A DNA stretch of 64,000 bases from Cytobacillus eiseniae (GCF_017874625.1 NZ_JAGIKZ010000012.1:45833-109832), one strand, 5' to 3'. Positions 43,581 to 53,477 are shown, numbered from the stretch's first letter. Numbers and translations are program-made. Notes: a model not told the origin generated them from the letters alone.

Positions 43581-45505
43581 GCATACTCCTTTATCGCCAA
43601 TAGTACCTTTTCATATTCTTCATAAATTACAATCGTATCCTCTTGATTTTCAAGGAGGTTATCTCCGAGGTATTCATTTGCTTTTTCATTCAATTCGCTT
43701 AAAAACATTCCGAGCATTATACCTCTTTTCTTTACAAATTGATTCGCTTCTTCTAGAGAAAATTGACCATCTTCAAACTGTAACAAGAAGTCTTTTTCCA
43801 TATCCGATAAGGCCTCTACAAACTCCTCTTCATCTTCGACATCGCAATCCGTACCCCCAAGTGCTGAAAATACATCTACTTGAGATCGCTGATTTTCAAT
43901 TATCTTCGGATTTGGATCGTTTTTCTCTACATCTTCTTTCTCGGCCACTGGATTCACCTTATAAGATGGTTCATTATCAACTTCTTGTTCCACTTCACTT
44001 CTTGCGTTAATGATCTGTATCAAACCTTCGGTATCTGATTGTAATTTCGAAATCCTTTCCCTATCAAATTCAATTTGTGATTTCTTTGGTTCTGCCTGCT
44101 TTTCTTCTGGCGGGGGTGATGGAATTTCTCCTCCCTGTTCCACCGCTTCTGATTGTTGAACCACCTTGAATCTTTTATTTGTATCTTTTGCTTTTTTTAA
44201 AAACCGTTCTATCATCATATCCTTAAATCCTTCGGGTAAGTATTCTTCCTCTACTTTTATTTCTCGCTTTTCACCATTCATTAAACGAGTAATATTTTCT
44301 GATAACTTGAATAAGGCAGTCACATCCTTAGGTAAGTCCTCTGTTGTTTTTACTCGCTCTATATATACATGCACCCCATCGTAACTTCTACCCATTACGG
44401 CAGATACAAACAAATGCCTAATTTCTCGTTCTTCTGTTGCTTGAAACCAACGGTTAATTAACTGTATATCTTTTTTTTCATATACTTGTTTTAGTAGTGG
44501 AATGCTGTCTTTAAATACTTTATAAATTTTGTTCTTGTTGTAAGTGAAAAATACTGTTTCTCGATAGTTTTTTACATAAGGTCTCCAAGAAGTAATTGAT
44601 ATTTTAGATAAATCATGTTCTTTGTTTAGTATTTGCTGATACAAAGGAGGAACCTGTTTTCTTTCTGAAAACCACTTTTTTGCTAATTCTGGTTCCTTCA
44701 CCTCATACAACATGTCCGCTATCCATCGCTCAGAATAATTGATTAGTTTTGGAACTCTCTCTTTATATTCCTCATGTAATCGAACCATCATACTAATATT
44801 AAAGGCTGCATTTTGATTGAATGAGTAATTCATTAATTCGTAGGTGAATAAGATGATATAACTTAAGTCTACAACCGGATAGTATCCGTTTAATACTTGT
44901 TCTCTCCAGTAAAAATACCATTTTCGTTGTTTATTATTTAAATGTTCAAACGAAGTCCAATAAGCATGCAATGGGATTTCAGGACACTCTTGCCCTCTTT
45001 CTTTTGCAAAGCGCAACGAGTCCTTTACAAAACTATAGTTTGAGTGCGAAAAGGTGACTTCAATAGAAATACCGTTTTTAGAATGCGTATTTTTCTTTGC
45101 GTTCTTGATTTGGTTGATGCTTTCCAAAATGTGTTTTGATGTTTGAATATGTTTGTACTCCGGGAGTATAATGTTATCCTCATTATAAAATGACAAATTA
45201 TTCTTGAAGGTACTCTTATGAGAAATGGCTTCTCCTGCTGTTTTAGTTTCTTTCTTTGTCTCTTGCCTCTCCTCGATTTCAAACATATTTTTAGTTTTAT
45301 CTGCACCTTCTCGATTAGAAAATAACTCATGCCACTTTTTAATAAAGAACATATCAATCCATCCTAAAAAAATCGGGATATAAGTCCAACAGAAGACAAG
45401 ATACAAGATCCCTCTCACATACCTTTTGTAGTAAAATGCATGGATTCCGAGTCCACCCAAAAAGAATGCAAGTAAATATCCTACCGTTTTAGATTTTATA
45501 TTCAA
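43577..45505 (-). CDS. sngA: TM2-TerB protein of a Shango-type defence cassette
   Basis: 642 residues in three parts. A TM2 membrane module (about 5-58) holds two helices and the GGLGIHAFYYKRYVRGI signature. A linker of about 110 residues leads to a TerB-N region (about 175-390) marked by AYWTSFEHLNNKQRKWYFYW. A long acidic Glu/Lys-rich stretch follows, then a TerB-C-like end (about 540-640). TerB-N/TerB-C proteins linked to a DUF2791 ATPase and Lhr helicase define Shango. A TM2 anchor suggests the sensor is held at the membrane. TTG start with GAGGAGG 10 bases upstream. First gene of the operon. Confidence 0.8.
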   Translation of the reverse strand: MNIKSKTVGYLLAFFLGGLGIHAFYYKRYVRGILYLVFCWTYIPIFLGWIDMFFIKKWHELFSNREGADKTKNMFEIEERQETKKETKTAGEAISHKSTFKNNLSFYNEDNIILPEYKHIQTSKHILESINQIKNAKKNTHSKNGISIEVTFSHSNYSFVKDSLRFAKERGQECPEIPLHAYWTSFEHLNNKQRKWYFYWREQVLNGYYPVVDLSYIILFTYELMNYSFNQNAAFNISMMVRLHEEYKERVPKLINYSERWIADMLYEVKEPELAKKWFSERKQVPPLYQQILNKEHDLSKISITSWRPYVKNYRETVFFTYNKNKIYKVFKDSIPLLKQVYEKKDIQLINRWFQATEEREIRHLFVSAVMGRSYDGVHVYIERVKTTEDLPKDVTALFKLSENITRLMNGEKREIKVEEEYLPEGFKDMMIERFLKKAKDTNKRFKVVQQSEAVEQGGEIPSPPPEEKQAEPKKSQIEFDRERISKLQSDTEGLIQIINARSEVEQEVDNEPSYKVNPVAEKEDVEKNDPNPKIIENQRSQVDVFSALGGTDCDVEDEEEFVEALSDMEKDFLLQFEDGQFSLEEANQFVKKRGIMLGMFLSELNEKANEYLGDNLLENQEDTIVIYEEYEKVLLAIKEYA

Positions 45506-45946
45506 AATATAGAAACCTCCTCTCTTCTACCCTTCTTCCAAAAGTATATATTTTTAAAAAGTACTATATGTTAAAATCAAAAATTGCTACCAACAGAAAA
45601 TCAAACGAACAGCCATGCTTACGTAATTTTAAAATTCATATATCTTCCTGACATTTCATAAACTACCAATCAATAGAATTAGAATACTATTAATAAAGTG
45701 GATTATCTAATTCTTAGGTTACACCATTAAAACCTAACCATTTTACTAATTAATTAAAAGTAAGAACTATCTATATTTTACCATAATTTCAAAAATAGAA
45801 CGGTCAAAAGACCCGTTCCTTATGTAAAATTTTCTCCTTCTCCAATTGTTTCTAGGTATACAACAAAAAAACAAGTTTGAAAATTCACAAGAACATTTAG
45901 TAACAATTGAACCTAATAAAGTTCAATATAGTAGAAGGTTATTTAT

Positions 45947-45992
45947 ATGAACAAAGCCTTCAACGTTTAGTTCCGCTGAAGGCTTTGTTCAT
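45947..45992. terminator. Terminator-like perfect hairpin
   Basis: Perfect 16-bp stem ATGAACAAAGCCTTCA / TGAAGGCTTTGTTCAT with a 14-base loop. No intact gene ends here, and the T run is weak, so its owner is unclear. Confidence 0.5.
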
Positions 45993-46361
45993 ATTCTTAA
46001 ATCTAGACCAAAACAGAGATCGTAGACTTTGATGAAACTTATGCTAAATTCGGCTTTGGACAAAAACCGGCATACTTCCGAAGGGATTATCATTTACATT
46101 TCCATTCGGGCGACCCTTAGATATTAATGATAAAATTCTAATAGAACCCGATAAAAATCAAATCGGTGGTCTTAGCATATTCTAGGAGTTTATTGGTTGT
46201 AATATTACAAAATCTTTTTAACATAGAAAGGTTAAACAAAAAGGGAAACCTTTATAACTTTTAGATTTCCTATTACTGAATCAAAATTCAACATTAATAT
46301 AGATTTAACATAGCCCTATTCAAAAAAACACCACCTATAATATTTCAACAGGTTTACAATA

Positions 46362-46445
46362 ATGATATATCCTTCACATTACAACGCCTGGAAAAGAGAT
46401 GCCGCACAATTTAGCCAGTTATGGAATCAGGTTTTAAGTATTTAA
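46362..46445 (+). pseudogene. Small open frame or gene relic before a strong terminator
   Basis: 27 codons from ATG 46362: MIYPSHYNAWKRD, then AAQFSQLWNQVLSI. It ends 8 bases before a strong plus-strand terminator, as a real gene end would. No ribosome site is seen; it may be the last part of a lost gene. Confidence 0.3.
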
Positions 46446-46452
46446 CTAAAGA

Positions 46453-46496
46453 AAAACATCCTCCATACAATTGGTTGTATGGAGGATGTTTTTTTA
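46453..46496 (+). terminator. Strong intrinsic terminator
   Basis: Perfect 18-bp stem AAAACATCCTCCATACAA / TTGTATGGAGGATGTTTT with loop TTGG and a T7 tract. Confidence 0.85.
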
Positions 46497-46541
46497 AGAA
46501 TGTTGTTGAAATGCTACTGTTGATAGTATTTACCTATCGAT

Positions 46542-46589
46542 AAACCTTTACGTATCTAGGGTTTGGGCGTTTACTACATCATGCCGCCC
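46542..46589. repeat. Diverged copy of the groL 3' end and its flank (candidate attachment-site remnant)
   Basis: Aligns without gaps to 54366-54413, 37 of 48 positions equal, including an exact 14-base core ACATCATGCCGCCC (46576-46589 and 54400-54413). On the minus strand it still reads Gly-Gly-Met-Met-stop like the GroEL C-terminus. No groL body is attached. Confidence 0.6.
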
Positions 46590-46889
46590 CTAAGGTGAGA
46601 GTGTGTAATATCTTTAACCTAGTGTGTGTAGAGTGCGGTATATCAATGTTTTGTTAAATTCTGACTGTAACATCTTTAACGAGGTTTTACTATTTTTTAC
46701 TGGATTGCGTTAGCAAAATGTTAGCAATTTGCTAGCCTGGTTACGACCACGAAATTAACAATTTGCTATTAACGGATTTACCATATAGAAACGTCAAAAG
46801 GTTTTGAATATCATTTTCTATATGAAAATTCCCAATTTATTGTTCTTATATAAGCACGAATATCAATTGTGAAAGGGCTTCAATATTCA

Positions 46890-47354
46890 TCAACCAATTT
46901 TGCCTCGATTTTCAACTTGAAAATTGTGTATTGCTAAATTTAATCTTGTTATGTCTTTTACAGATAAATCAACAAACTGTACACCATAAGAAATTGATTT
47001 CCCTTTAATGTAATCTTCTCTTCTCATGATTTTACCTTTTAAATCAAATAATTCGCCGTAGAAGGTAAAATTAATTTTTATTATAATATTGTATTTTACA
47101 GGAAATTCAAAAGACGTTAGAAACTTCAGACCACCAATACTAAGATCCTCGATTACTCCATTAAAATTCCTATTCTTTAATTTCCCTATAGAACTATTAC
47201 CAAATTCCATTAGAGTAAAAGTACTTTCTATTTTAGGAAGGTTTATTCTATAAGAATTTCTCTTTTCAATTGGACTAGTCTTTTTAACGATATTTAGGTT
47301 ATTTTTAGAATATCCACCTCCGATCCAAAGTATACAGGGTTGGCCAGGGGGGAT
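46890..47354 (-). pseudogene. PilZ-domain protein, 5' truncated
   Basis: The minus-strand frame is open for 154 codons from after a TAA at 47355-47357, but the first ATG is at 47210. Upstream of it the frame is clearly coding (QPCILWIGGGYSKNN, SPIEKRNSYRINLP), and RxxxR-like KRNSYR with the later DLSIGGLKF (DxSxxG) are the c-di-GMP-binding PilZ motifs. The natural start is therefore lost. A shorter product from ATG 47210 would lack the first Arg motif and hardly bind c-di-GMP. Confidence 0.65.
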
Positions 47355-47413
47355 TTATTTTCACAGAAAAATAGAGTATAAAATCGGATTATATCCATAG
47401 AATACAAGATTTA

Positions 47414-47464
47414 CTATTTCGCGGATAATTCAGGATCTGTAATTGGAATAAATACTCCTTCCAT
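47414..47464 (-). pseudogene. N-terminal relic of a glyoxalase/VOC-family protein
   Basis: ATG 47464 with GGTATGGAAGG context reads MEGVFIPITDPELSAK and then TAG TAA, where VOC proteins usually have Trp-Tyr. The pattern FIPxxDxExSAKWY is typical of the first VOC strand and helix. Only about 16 codons remain. Confidence 0.4.
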
Positions 47465-47499
47465 ACCTTTAATAATAAATTGAAAGGAAGTATAATTCA

Positions 47500-47868
47500 T
47501 TGAATAATGACTATTTAGACCCTATAAACTCGTTACATGTACCCGAGCTAGCTGATACCACATTTGCAATGGATTTCCTTCTTCGTGCCAAAGAAGGTGT
47601 TCGGAATATTGCAGTCGCATTAACAGAGTCTGCATCACCTGATGTTAGAACCCTCTTACGAACACAGTTAATGCAAGGTATTGCCATGCACCAAGAAATT
47701 ACAGAACTAATGATTAATAAAAAATGGTTCCATCCATACGAACTAAGTGAACAGTATAAACTAGATCAACTCTCTGCCAACAATACATTGATGATTGGCA
47801 AAATGAATCTATTCCCGGTTGAGACCAATAGAAAAGGTATGTTTGACCGGGCACCTGATGATCACTAA
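47500..47868 (+). CDS. yraF: CotF-family spore coat protein (YraF-like)
   Basis: 122 residues, helical, ferritin-like CotF fold. [40 protein letters not shown] and [20 protein letters not shown] are the family pattern. TTG start with GAAAGGAAG 10 bases upstream. Followed after 18 bases by a zinc alcohol dehydrogenase and two more small coat-like genes, the same order as the B. subtilis yraF-adhB-yraE-yraD operon, expressed in sporulation. A role in coat or forespore is inferred. Confidence 0.82.
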   Translation: MNNDYLDPINSLHVPELADTTFAMDFLLRAKEGVRNIAVALTESASPDVRTLLRTQLMQGIAMHQEITELMINKKWFHPYELSEQYKLDQLSANNTLMIGKMNLFPVETNRKGMFDRAPDDH

Positions 47869-47886
47869 CACTGGAGGCTGTATAAC

Positions 47887-49023
47887 ATGAAGGCAGTAAC
47901 ATATCAAGGTATAAAAAATGTTGTAGTTAAAGAAGTTCCAGATCCAAAGATTGAAAAACAAGATGACATGATTATTAAAGTAACGAGTACAGCTATATGT
48001 GGGTCTGATTTACATTTAATTCATGGCATGATTCCTAACCTGCAAGAAAACTATGTTATCGGCCATGAACCAATGGGAATCGTCGAAGAAGTTGGTCCAG
48101 GTGTGACTAAGGTAAAAAAGGGAGATCGAGTCATTATCCCTTTTAATATAGCATGCGGTGAATGCACTTATTGTAAAAACCATTTGGAAAGCCAATGTGA
48201 TAATTCTAATGATAATGGTGATATGGGTGCCTATTTCGGATATTCTGATACGACGGGTGGCTATCCAGGTGGACAAGCCGAATATTTAAGAGTGCCCTTT
48301 GCCAACTTTACTCATTTCAAAATTCCAGAGACTTGTGAAGAACCAGATGAAAAGTTAACAGTTATTGCCGATGCGATGACTACTGGTTTTTGGAGTGTTG
48401 ACAATGCAGGCGTAAAGGATGGAGATACAGTTATTGTTTTCGGCTGTGGTCCAGTTGGTCTTTTTGCTCAAAAATTCTGTTGGTTAAAAGGGGCAAAGCG
48501 TGTCATTGCAGTTGATTATGTCAATTATCGCCTTCAGCACGCTAAGCGCACCAACAAAGTAGAAATTGTTAACTTTGAAGACCATGAAAATGTTGGAAGT
48601 TATTTGAAGGAAATAACCAAAGGCGGCGCTGATGTTGTCATTGATGCAGTTGGTATGGATGGTAAAATGACTGATTTAGAGTTCTTGGCGAGCGGAATGA
48701 AGCTCCAAGGCGGAGCATTAAGTGCATTTATCATGGCTTCACAAGCAGTGCGTAAAGGCGGGACAATTCAAGTTACTGGCGTTTACGGCGGCAGATATAA
48801 TGGTTTCCCTCTTGGAGATATTATGCAGCGAAATATCAATATCCGTTCTGGGCAAGCACCTGTGATTCACTATATGCCGTATATGTTTGAATTAGTTTCG
48901 ACCGGAAAAATTGATCCAGGAGATGTCGTAAGTCATGTACTTCCACTTAGTGAAGCAAAGCGTGGCTATGAGATTTTTGACACAAAAATGGATGATTGTA
49001 TAAAAGTCGTGTTGAAACCTTAA
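47887..49023 (+). CDS. adhB: Zinc-dependent alcohol dehydrogenase (AdhB-like)
   Basis: 378 residues. Catalytic zinc ligands Cys38 (ICGSDLH) and His-Glu in IGHEPMG, structural zinc cysteines in [15 protein letters not shown] (about 97-111) and the NAD-binding [12 protein letters not shown] near 190 are all present. It resembles the glutathione-independent formaldehyde dehydrogenase subgroup in length and in the insert at [25 protein letters not shown] stands before the ATG. It sits inside the coat-like yra operon; the substrate is unknown. Confidence 0.88.
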   Translation: MKAVTYQGIKNVVVKEVPDPKIEKQDDMIIKVTSTAICGSDLHLIHGMIPNLQENYVIGHEPMGIVEEVGPGVTKVKKGDRVIIPFNIACGECTYCKNHLESQCDNSNDNGDMGAYFGYSDTTGGYPGGQAEYLRVPFANFTHFKIPETCEEPDEKLTVIADAMTTGFWSVDNAGVKDGDTVIVFGCGPVGLFAQKFCWLKGAKRVIAVDYVNYRLQHAKRTNKVEIVNFEDHENVGSYLKEITKGGADVVIDAVGMDGKMTDLEFLASGMKLQGGALSAFIMASQAVRKGGTIQVTGVYGGRYNGFPLGDIMQRNINIRSGQAPVIHYMPYMFELVSTGKIDPGDVVSHVLPLSEAKRGYEIFDTKMDDCIKVVLKP

Positions 49024-49039
49024 GGAAGGAGGTTAATAA

Positions 49040-49234
49040 ATGAACTACGCCTTACATGAAGTTCTTGAGGTCCATGAGATGGCTGCATTTAAGACTAACT
49101 GTTTAACTAAATCAAAAACGATGAAAGCGTTAGTTACAGATCAGCTATTAAAAGATATTATGCAGCAAGACATTGATGTATCTACAAGACAATTACAAGA
49201 ATATGCTTCTATCCTTTCAAACGCTAAGCAGTAA
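49040..49234 (+). CDS. yraE: Small spore-coat-associated protein (YraE-like)
   Basis: 64 residues, helical. NYALHEVLEVHEMAAFKTNC and VTDQLLKDIMQQDIDVSTRQ match the short YraE/YraG group. AAGGAGG lies 8 bases upstream. It starts 16 bases after adhB and is followed 12 bases later by a CotF-family gene. Function is inferred only from the operon and similarity to coat proteins. Confidence 0.78.
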   Translation: MNYALHEVLEVHEMAAFKTNCLTKSKTMKALVTDQLLKDIMQQDIDVSTRQLQEYASILSNAKQ

Positions 49235-49246
49235 ATTAGGAGATGA

Positions 49247-49552
49247 ATGAACATGAATCCAATCATTGAAACTTTAACTGGCATGGACGCACTATCGGAT
49301 CAAGTGGTTGCAATGGATCTACTCATTTCAGCTAAAAGTGGAATTAGAAATTATGCCATGGCCGTTACGGAGGCAGGAACACCGGAAATTAAAGAAATGC
49401 TTACTCGCCATTTAGTGGAAGCTCTTGATATGCATGAACAAATATCCGCATATATGGTAGAAAAAGGATGGTACCATGCTTGGGATACAAACGAACAGAT
49501 TAGTTTGGATTTAAATAATATCAATACAGCATTGAACTTACCGACATTATAA
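49247..49552 (+). CDS. yraD: CotF-family spore coat protein (YraD-like)
   Basis: 101 residues. SDQVVAMDLLISAKSGIRNY, AVTEAGTPEIKEMLTRHLVE and HEQISAYMVEKGWYHAWDTN are the same pattern as the YraF-like protein at 47.5 kb, so the two are paralogues. Two ATGs 6 bases apart (49247, 49253) both fit the AGGAG site; I keep the first. Last gene of the operon. Confidence 0.82.
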   Translation: MNMNPIIETLTGMDALSDQVVAMDLLISAKSGIRNYAMAVTEAGTPEIKEMLTRHLVEALDMHEQISAYMVEKGWYHAWDTNEQISLDLNNINTALNLPTL

Positions 49553-49561
49553 AAAATCCCA

Positions 49562-49597
49562 AGGAACAGTTTAACTATCACAAGATAAACTGTTCCT
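49562..49597. terminator. Hairpin after the yra operon
   Basis: Perfect 12-bp stem AGGAACAGTTTA / TAAACTGTTCCT. The plus-strand T run is missing, so it may work as an RNA 3' end stabiliser or weak terminator. Confidence 0.5.
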
Positions 49598-49689
49598 AGT
49601 AAGCGATTTTGATTTTATTTCGCAGAAGTAATTAAAATTAATAATCCATTCTTACTAGTGTTTGTTTAACCACTATAAACATTAATTGA

Positions 49690-50813
49690 CTATTTTATTA
49701 TGAAAAACGTCGGAGCAGGAAATTCACCAATTTTCATACGAAGTAAACTATATGGTTTCTGTCGTAGGTCTTTTCCATAATGAAATCTAGGCTGCCGATG
49801 TAATTGGTTCACAATGACATACAAATATTGATCCGGACCAATTGAAAAAGTATCCGGCCACAAAATTCTCGGATCATGTGCGATCGTTTCCATTGTGCCA
49901 TTCGGCAATATTTTACGGATACTGTTGTTTTCATAGTCTCCAGCATAAACAGCTCCCTTTGCATCGGTGATCATTCCATCAGACGCACCTTTTTCTCCCC
50001 AATACACCACATGAAAAGGTAAATCCATGTCCGGTATCGTTCTGTCTCTCAGGGCTTCTGTTGAGATCGAGAACAAATGACGACTGGTTAGTGGAGCAAA
50101 ATATAATATCTTTCCTTCGGGAGAAATCGCAAGACTATCAGAAGCCAATCTAAATGGAGAAGTTGAACCATCTTTGTTTCGATTCATTAAAATTTGACCT
50201 TCTACTTTCGGTAACATATAGGGATCTGGTGAAGTTGAATTTGCACCATTTAACCGTCTAAACGCGTTTCCATTTGATAAATCTACTACGATAATAGCTC
50301 CTGGTCCTCTTGTAGAAGAATCCGTTATATAGGCATAACCTGCTTTTCCAACACGAAAATCAAAACGGACATCATTCAGATAAGTTGTAGGCAGGACAAC
50401 ATCTACTGTAAAGGTATATACTTTTCTTATTCTATTGGTTTCCAAATCAACAGCGACTAATTTTGCCCCTCTTTTAATAGGTTCAGAAAAATTGGGTGCC
50501 GCTGTATCTAATATCCAAAGCCTTCCCCTTCCATCAGCCACTACACTTGAACACTGATGAAAGTCGTTGTGATATTCTCGGGGTTAACCAAATTAGTTTG
50601 TAAATTAGGATAAGGTTGCAATTTATTCTCAACAATTTCCGCCACCGTAAATTTAACATCGTCTCCCCATTTCGGAAAACAAATGAAAATACGACCGGTT
50701 TCTGAAACAGTAACACCTGTAGGCATAGCCCCATAAAATGAATAAACTAGTTCTAAATTACCGAAATATTTTTCACTAGGTAACATAGGTTTCATAATAT
50801 CCTCCTTTAGCAT
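49690..50813 (-). pseudogene. Major-royal-jelly/SMP-30-like beta-propeller protein with a frameshift
   Basis: Two abutting frames make one protein. The first, from 50813, reads GNLELVYSFYGAMPTGVTVS up to ITTTFISVQ; the second resumes VVADGRGRLWILDTAAPNFS and runs to 49690. Adding one base after CAA at 50547-50549 gives FISVQ-S-VVADG, the expected family text, so one base is missing near 50546. Total length about 373 residues, normal for the family. Everything else is intact, so this is either a recent mutation or a sequencing error. Family activities range from lactonase-like to binding proteins. Confidence 0.8.
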
Positions 50814-51318
50814 TGTAAACGGATATTCTCCTATATATGATTTATATCTTTTCTAGTGCATGTTTTTTAGTAAGTTTTTCTATATGAAAAGATGATTGAA
50901 GCGATTGTTTTAGAAATTTAATAAGTCTTCAAAGGAAACATTTTACTTTAAAGTTCTCTAGATGAAGTTGAATTCAATTAGCAGGTAACGAAGTTCAATA
51001 TTCCCGAATCAACGTTCAGTTGTTAAAAATAAAAATTGGTGAAGTTTACTTTTTAACTTTATGTAGAAATATACTTAAACTAAACTTCCATTTAGTCCCA
51101 TTAAAAAAATGACCTCCGCAGCGCTCATCATCCTGAACAAATCACAAACTTTTTAAAGTCCCCCATTGCTGAATATTCGAAAAAGCCCTTTTAGTTATGA
51201 TACATCCCTTATCAAACCAAAAAATTATTAATTTTCCATGCAATATTACATAATTGATAAAAAAATAACAGATACTTGTTATAGAAAATAGAATAAATCT
51301 TAAAAAGGAATTGATTAT
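50814..51318. other. Gene-free interval
   Basis: About 500 AT-rich bases. The right end holds the promoter of the DUF3231 gene (51254-51282). Nothing else was recognised. Confidence 0.5.
51254..51282 (+). promoter_or_regulatory. SigA-type promoter of the DUF3231 gene
   Basis: TTGATA (51254-51259), 17-base spacer, TGTTAT (51277-51282), 36 bases before the ATG. Confidence 0.45.
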
Positions 51319-52326
51319 ATGGATAATACAAAGGCTGTAAAGTTAACTGCGGGTGAGTTAGCACACTGTTGGGAACAGTTAATGAATAATAGTATGTCAA
51401 ATGTTGTTATGGAGTATCTTACTTTAACATCAGAACTAGAAGAAGTTAAATCTCTTTGTAGTGAGGCGGGTTCTATTTTTAAATCTTCTTTACAATTTTT
51501 TGAATCTGTTCTACGAAGTGAAAACTATCCAATCCCTAAAGGCTTTAACATTAAAGATGATTTAAACCCAAATGCCCCTAAGATGTATTCAGATGTTTTT
51601 ATACTATTTTATTTAAATAATATGTCTAAAATTGGAATGACCTTAACAAGTATGGCACTATCGGATTCAGTAAGGGAGGATATCCGCAATTTTTTCCACG
51701 AACAATTAAAAAACGTTTCAAGTTTATTTGAAAGTACAACAACGATTCTATTGGAAAAGGGAGTATTTGTAAGACCTCCTTCAATTACCTCCACTCAGGA
51801 AACAAACCCAATTGCAAATAAAGGATTTTTGGGTAATTTCTTTAATGATAATAGAGAATTAACGGCAAGAGAAGCAAATGAGCTACACAAAAATGTTTTT
51901 ATGAATTATATTGGTAAAAACTTATTAATTGGATTTATACAATCTACATCTAATCAGCAATTAATAAGTTTATTGCAACATGGAAAAGAATTATCTTTAA
52001 ATATTATAGACAAATTAGGTGATATTTTAGTTCAAAATGATTTGCCTATTTCAATGACCTGGGATACAAATGTTTTGGATTGTAAAACATCTCCTTTTTC
52101 AGATAAATTAATAGCTTATCTATTAGACCAACTTAATCGTGATGGTATCGCCAGTTATGGATATAGTGCAGCAGTAAGTATCCGAAAAGATTTAAAAACT
52201 ACATATGCAAAGATAATTGCAGATGTGTATCAATATGAAGAAAATATAAAAACCTTTATGATAAAAAATGAGTGGATGGAGAAACCTCCCGTTGCACTAA
52301 ATAGGGATAAGCTTGCTCATGACTAA
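51319..52326 (+). CDS. DUF3231 protein with two tandem ferritin-like repeats
   Basis: 335 residues in two similar halves of about 165 residues (for example KLTAGELAHCWEQLMNNSMS in the first and LTAREANELHKNVFMNYIGK in the second). The helical bundle with a Gly-Phe/Pro-Pro turn (ENYPIPKGF, NDLPISM) is that of DUF3231, distantly like CotF coat proteins. AAGGAATTG precedes the ATG. A terminator follows directly. The function is not established; the family is common in spore-forming Bacillaceae. Confidence 0.82.
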   Translation: MDNTKAVKLTAGELAHCWEQLMNNSMSNVVMEYLTLTSELEEVKSLCSEAGSIFKSSLQFFESVLRSENYPIPKGFNIKDDLNPNAPKMYSDVFILFYLNNMSKIGMTLTSMALSDSVREDIRNFFHEQLKNVSSLFESTTTILLEKGVFVRPPSITSTQETNPIANKGFLGNFFNDNRELTAREANELHKNVFMNYIGKNLLIGFIQSTSNQQLISLLQHGKELSLNIIDKLGDILVQNDLPISMTWDTNVLDCKTSPFSDKLIAYLLDQLNRDGIASYGYSAAVSIRKDLKTTYAKIIADVYQYEENIKTFMIKNEWMEKPPVALNRDKLAHD

Positions 52327-52334
52327 AGAAAAAT

Positions 52335-52362
52335 AAAGCTACCAAAGTACGGTAGCTTTTTG
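52335..52362 (+). terminator. Terminator of the DUF3231 gene
   Basis: 9-bp stem AAAGCTACC / GGTAGCTTT with a 7-base loop, then TTGGTTTTT. Confidence 0.75.
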
Positions 52363-52516
52363 GTTTTTCAAAGGAGTATACCAAATCTCTTTTAAGAGAT
52401 GGTGAGTGTACCAGATATATGAAAGCCATTATTCCATTACCTTCCCTTTTGTGGCAGAACACTAAACTTTAATTTTTTTCGACAAAAAGGTGTTAATTTA
52501 AAGTTTTCCATCAAAT

Positions 52517-52540
52517 AAAAAAACCGACTTAATGTCGGTC
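52517..52540 (-). terminator. Terminator of the NmrA/SDR gene
   Basis: Minus-strand stem ACCGAC / GTCGGT with loop ATTAA, followed by T7. Confidence 0.75.
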
Positions 52541-52560
52541 TTATAATTCTTTCATGTGGT

Positions 52561-53424
52561 TTATGAAATTCGATTAACAAGTTGAATCAGTGCTTCGTTG
52601 ATCGGCGTAACTGGACGACCAAGAACTTTCTCGAAATCATTGCTTTCAACTGCTAGTGAACCGTTTCTAATGCTTTCTTGAATCCCTACTACAATAGGAA
52701 TCACAAAATCAGGTAACCCTATTCCTTTCATGATCTCAGCATATTTTTCGTCACTAACTTGTTGTACAGGAACTTCTTTACCCAATACATTACCAAGAGC
52801 TGATGCCAATTCCTCTTGAGTTAAAAGAGGACCAGAAATTTCATACACTGTATTTTCGTGGCCGTTTCCAGCAAGAACTGCTGCAGCGGCATCAGCATAA
52901 TCTTGTTGCAGTGCCCACCCTACTTTTCCTTCTCCTGCCGAAGTTACCCACGGGGATCCTGCAATTACCCCTTGGATGCTCCCGACTTCGTTTTCCAAAT
53001 ACCAATTGTTACGTAAGAAGGAATATGGAATACCCGTTTTAATGATGGCTGTTTCTGTTGCTATATGAGGAGGTGCCATTAAATTTTTACTTTCTGTTGC
53101 ATTAGCAATACTTGTGTAAGCAATAAATTTTACCCCTGTACGCTCAGCCGCTTGGACAGCATTAGCATGTTGATGAATTCTTGTTTCATTGTCACCATCG
53201 GCTGAAATAATTAATAGGCGGTCAATCCCTGTAAAGGCATCATCTAATGTTTCTGGACGGTCAAAATCGCCTTGACGAACTTCCACTCCACGTTTACGAA
53301 GGTCTTTTGCTTTCTCTGGATTTCGGACACTCACCACCAGATTATTTGCAGGTACTGATTTCAATAACGATTCTACAACTTTTGAACCTAATTTTCCCGT
53401 TGCTCCAGTAACTAAAATTTTCAT
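52561..53424 (-). CDS. NAD(P)-binding SDR, NmrA/quinone reductase (QorB-like)
   Basis: 287 residues. The Rossmann motif TGATGKLGSKV (7-17), VVSVRNPEKAKDLRKRGVEV and the RQGDFDRPETL segment are the NmrA/QorB pattern; FLRNNWYLENEVGSI near 135 is typical of NAD(P)H:quinone reductase 2-like proteins. The catalytic Tyr-Lys pair of classical SDRs is not evident. The gene is divergent from an Rrf2 regulator, with a palindrome in its promoter, as in redox- or quinone-responsive YwnA/YwnB-type pairs. The substrate is inferred. Confidence 0.85.
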   Translation of the reverse strand: MKILVTGATGKLGSKVVESLLKSVPANNLVVSVRNPEKAKDLRKRGVEVRQGDFDRPETLDDAFTGIDRLLIISADGDNETRIHQHANAVQAAERTGVKFIAYTSIANATESKNLMAPPHIATETAIIKTGIPYSFLRNNWYLENEVGSIQGVIAGSPWVTSAGEGKVGWALQQDYADAAAAVLAGNGHENTVYEISGPLLTQEELASALGNVLGKEVPVQQVSDEKYAEIMKGIGLPDFVIPIVVGIQESIRNGSLAVESNDFEKVLGRPVTPINEALIQLVNRIS

Positions 53425-53477
53425 TAATATTCCCTCCGTATAAGTTTTATCTGTAACAATTTTGACTACATGTATTT

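Larger units (their letters stand above)
45506..46889. other. Long relic-rich interval upstream of the defence cassette
   Basis: About 1.4 kb without an intact gene. It holds the cassette promoter region, a terminator-like hairpin (45947-45992), readable fragments near 46010-46190 (in two frames: EIVDFDETYAKFGFGQKP and then PFGRPLDINDKILIEPDKNQ), a small frame before a strong terminator (46362-46495), and a diverged copy of the groL 3' end (46542-46589). The fragments look like decayed genes that I cannot identify. Confidence 0.5.

Noticed and set aside
40120..45505. BREX system
   Set aside because: BrxD-like and Lhr-like genes occur in BREX type 2, but PglX methylase, PglZ and BrxC are absent, and a TerB protein leads the operon.
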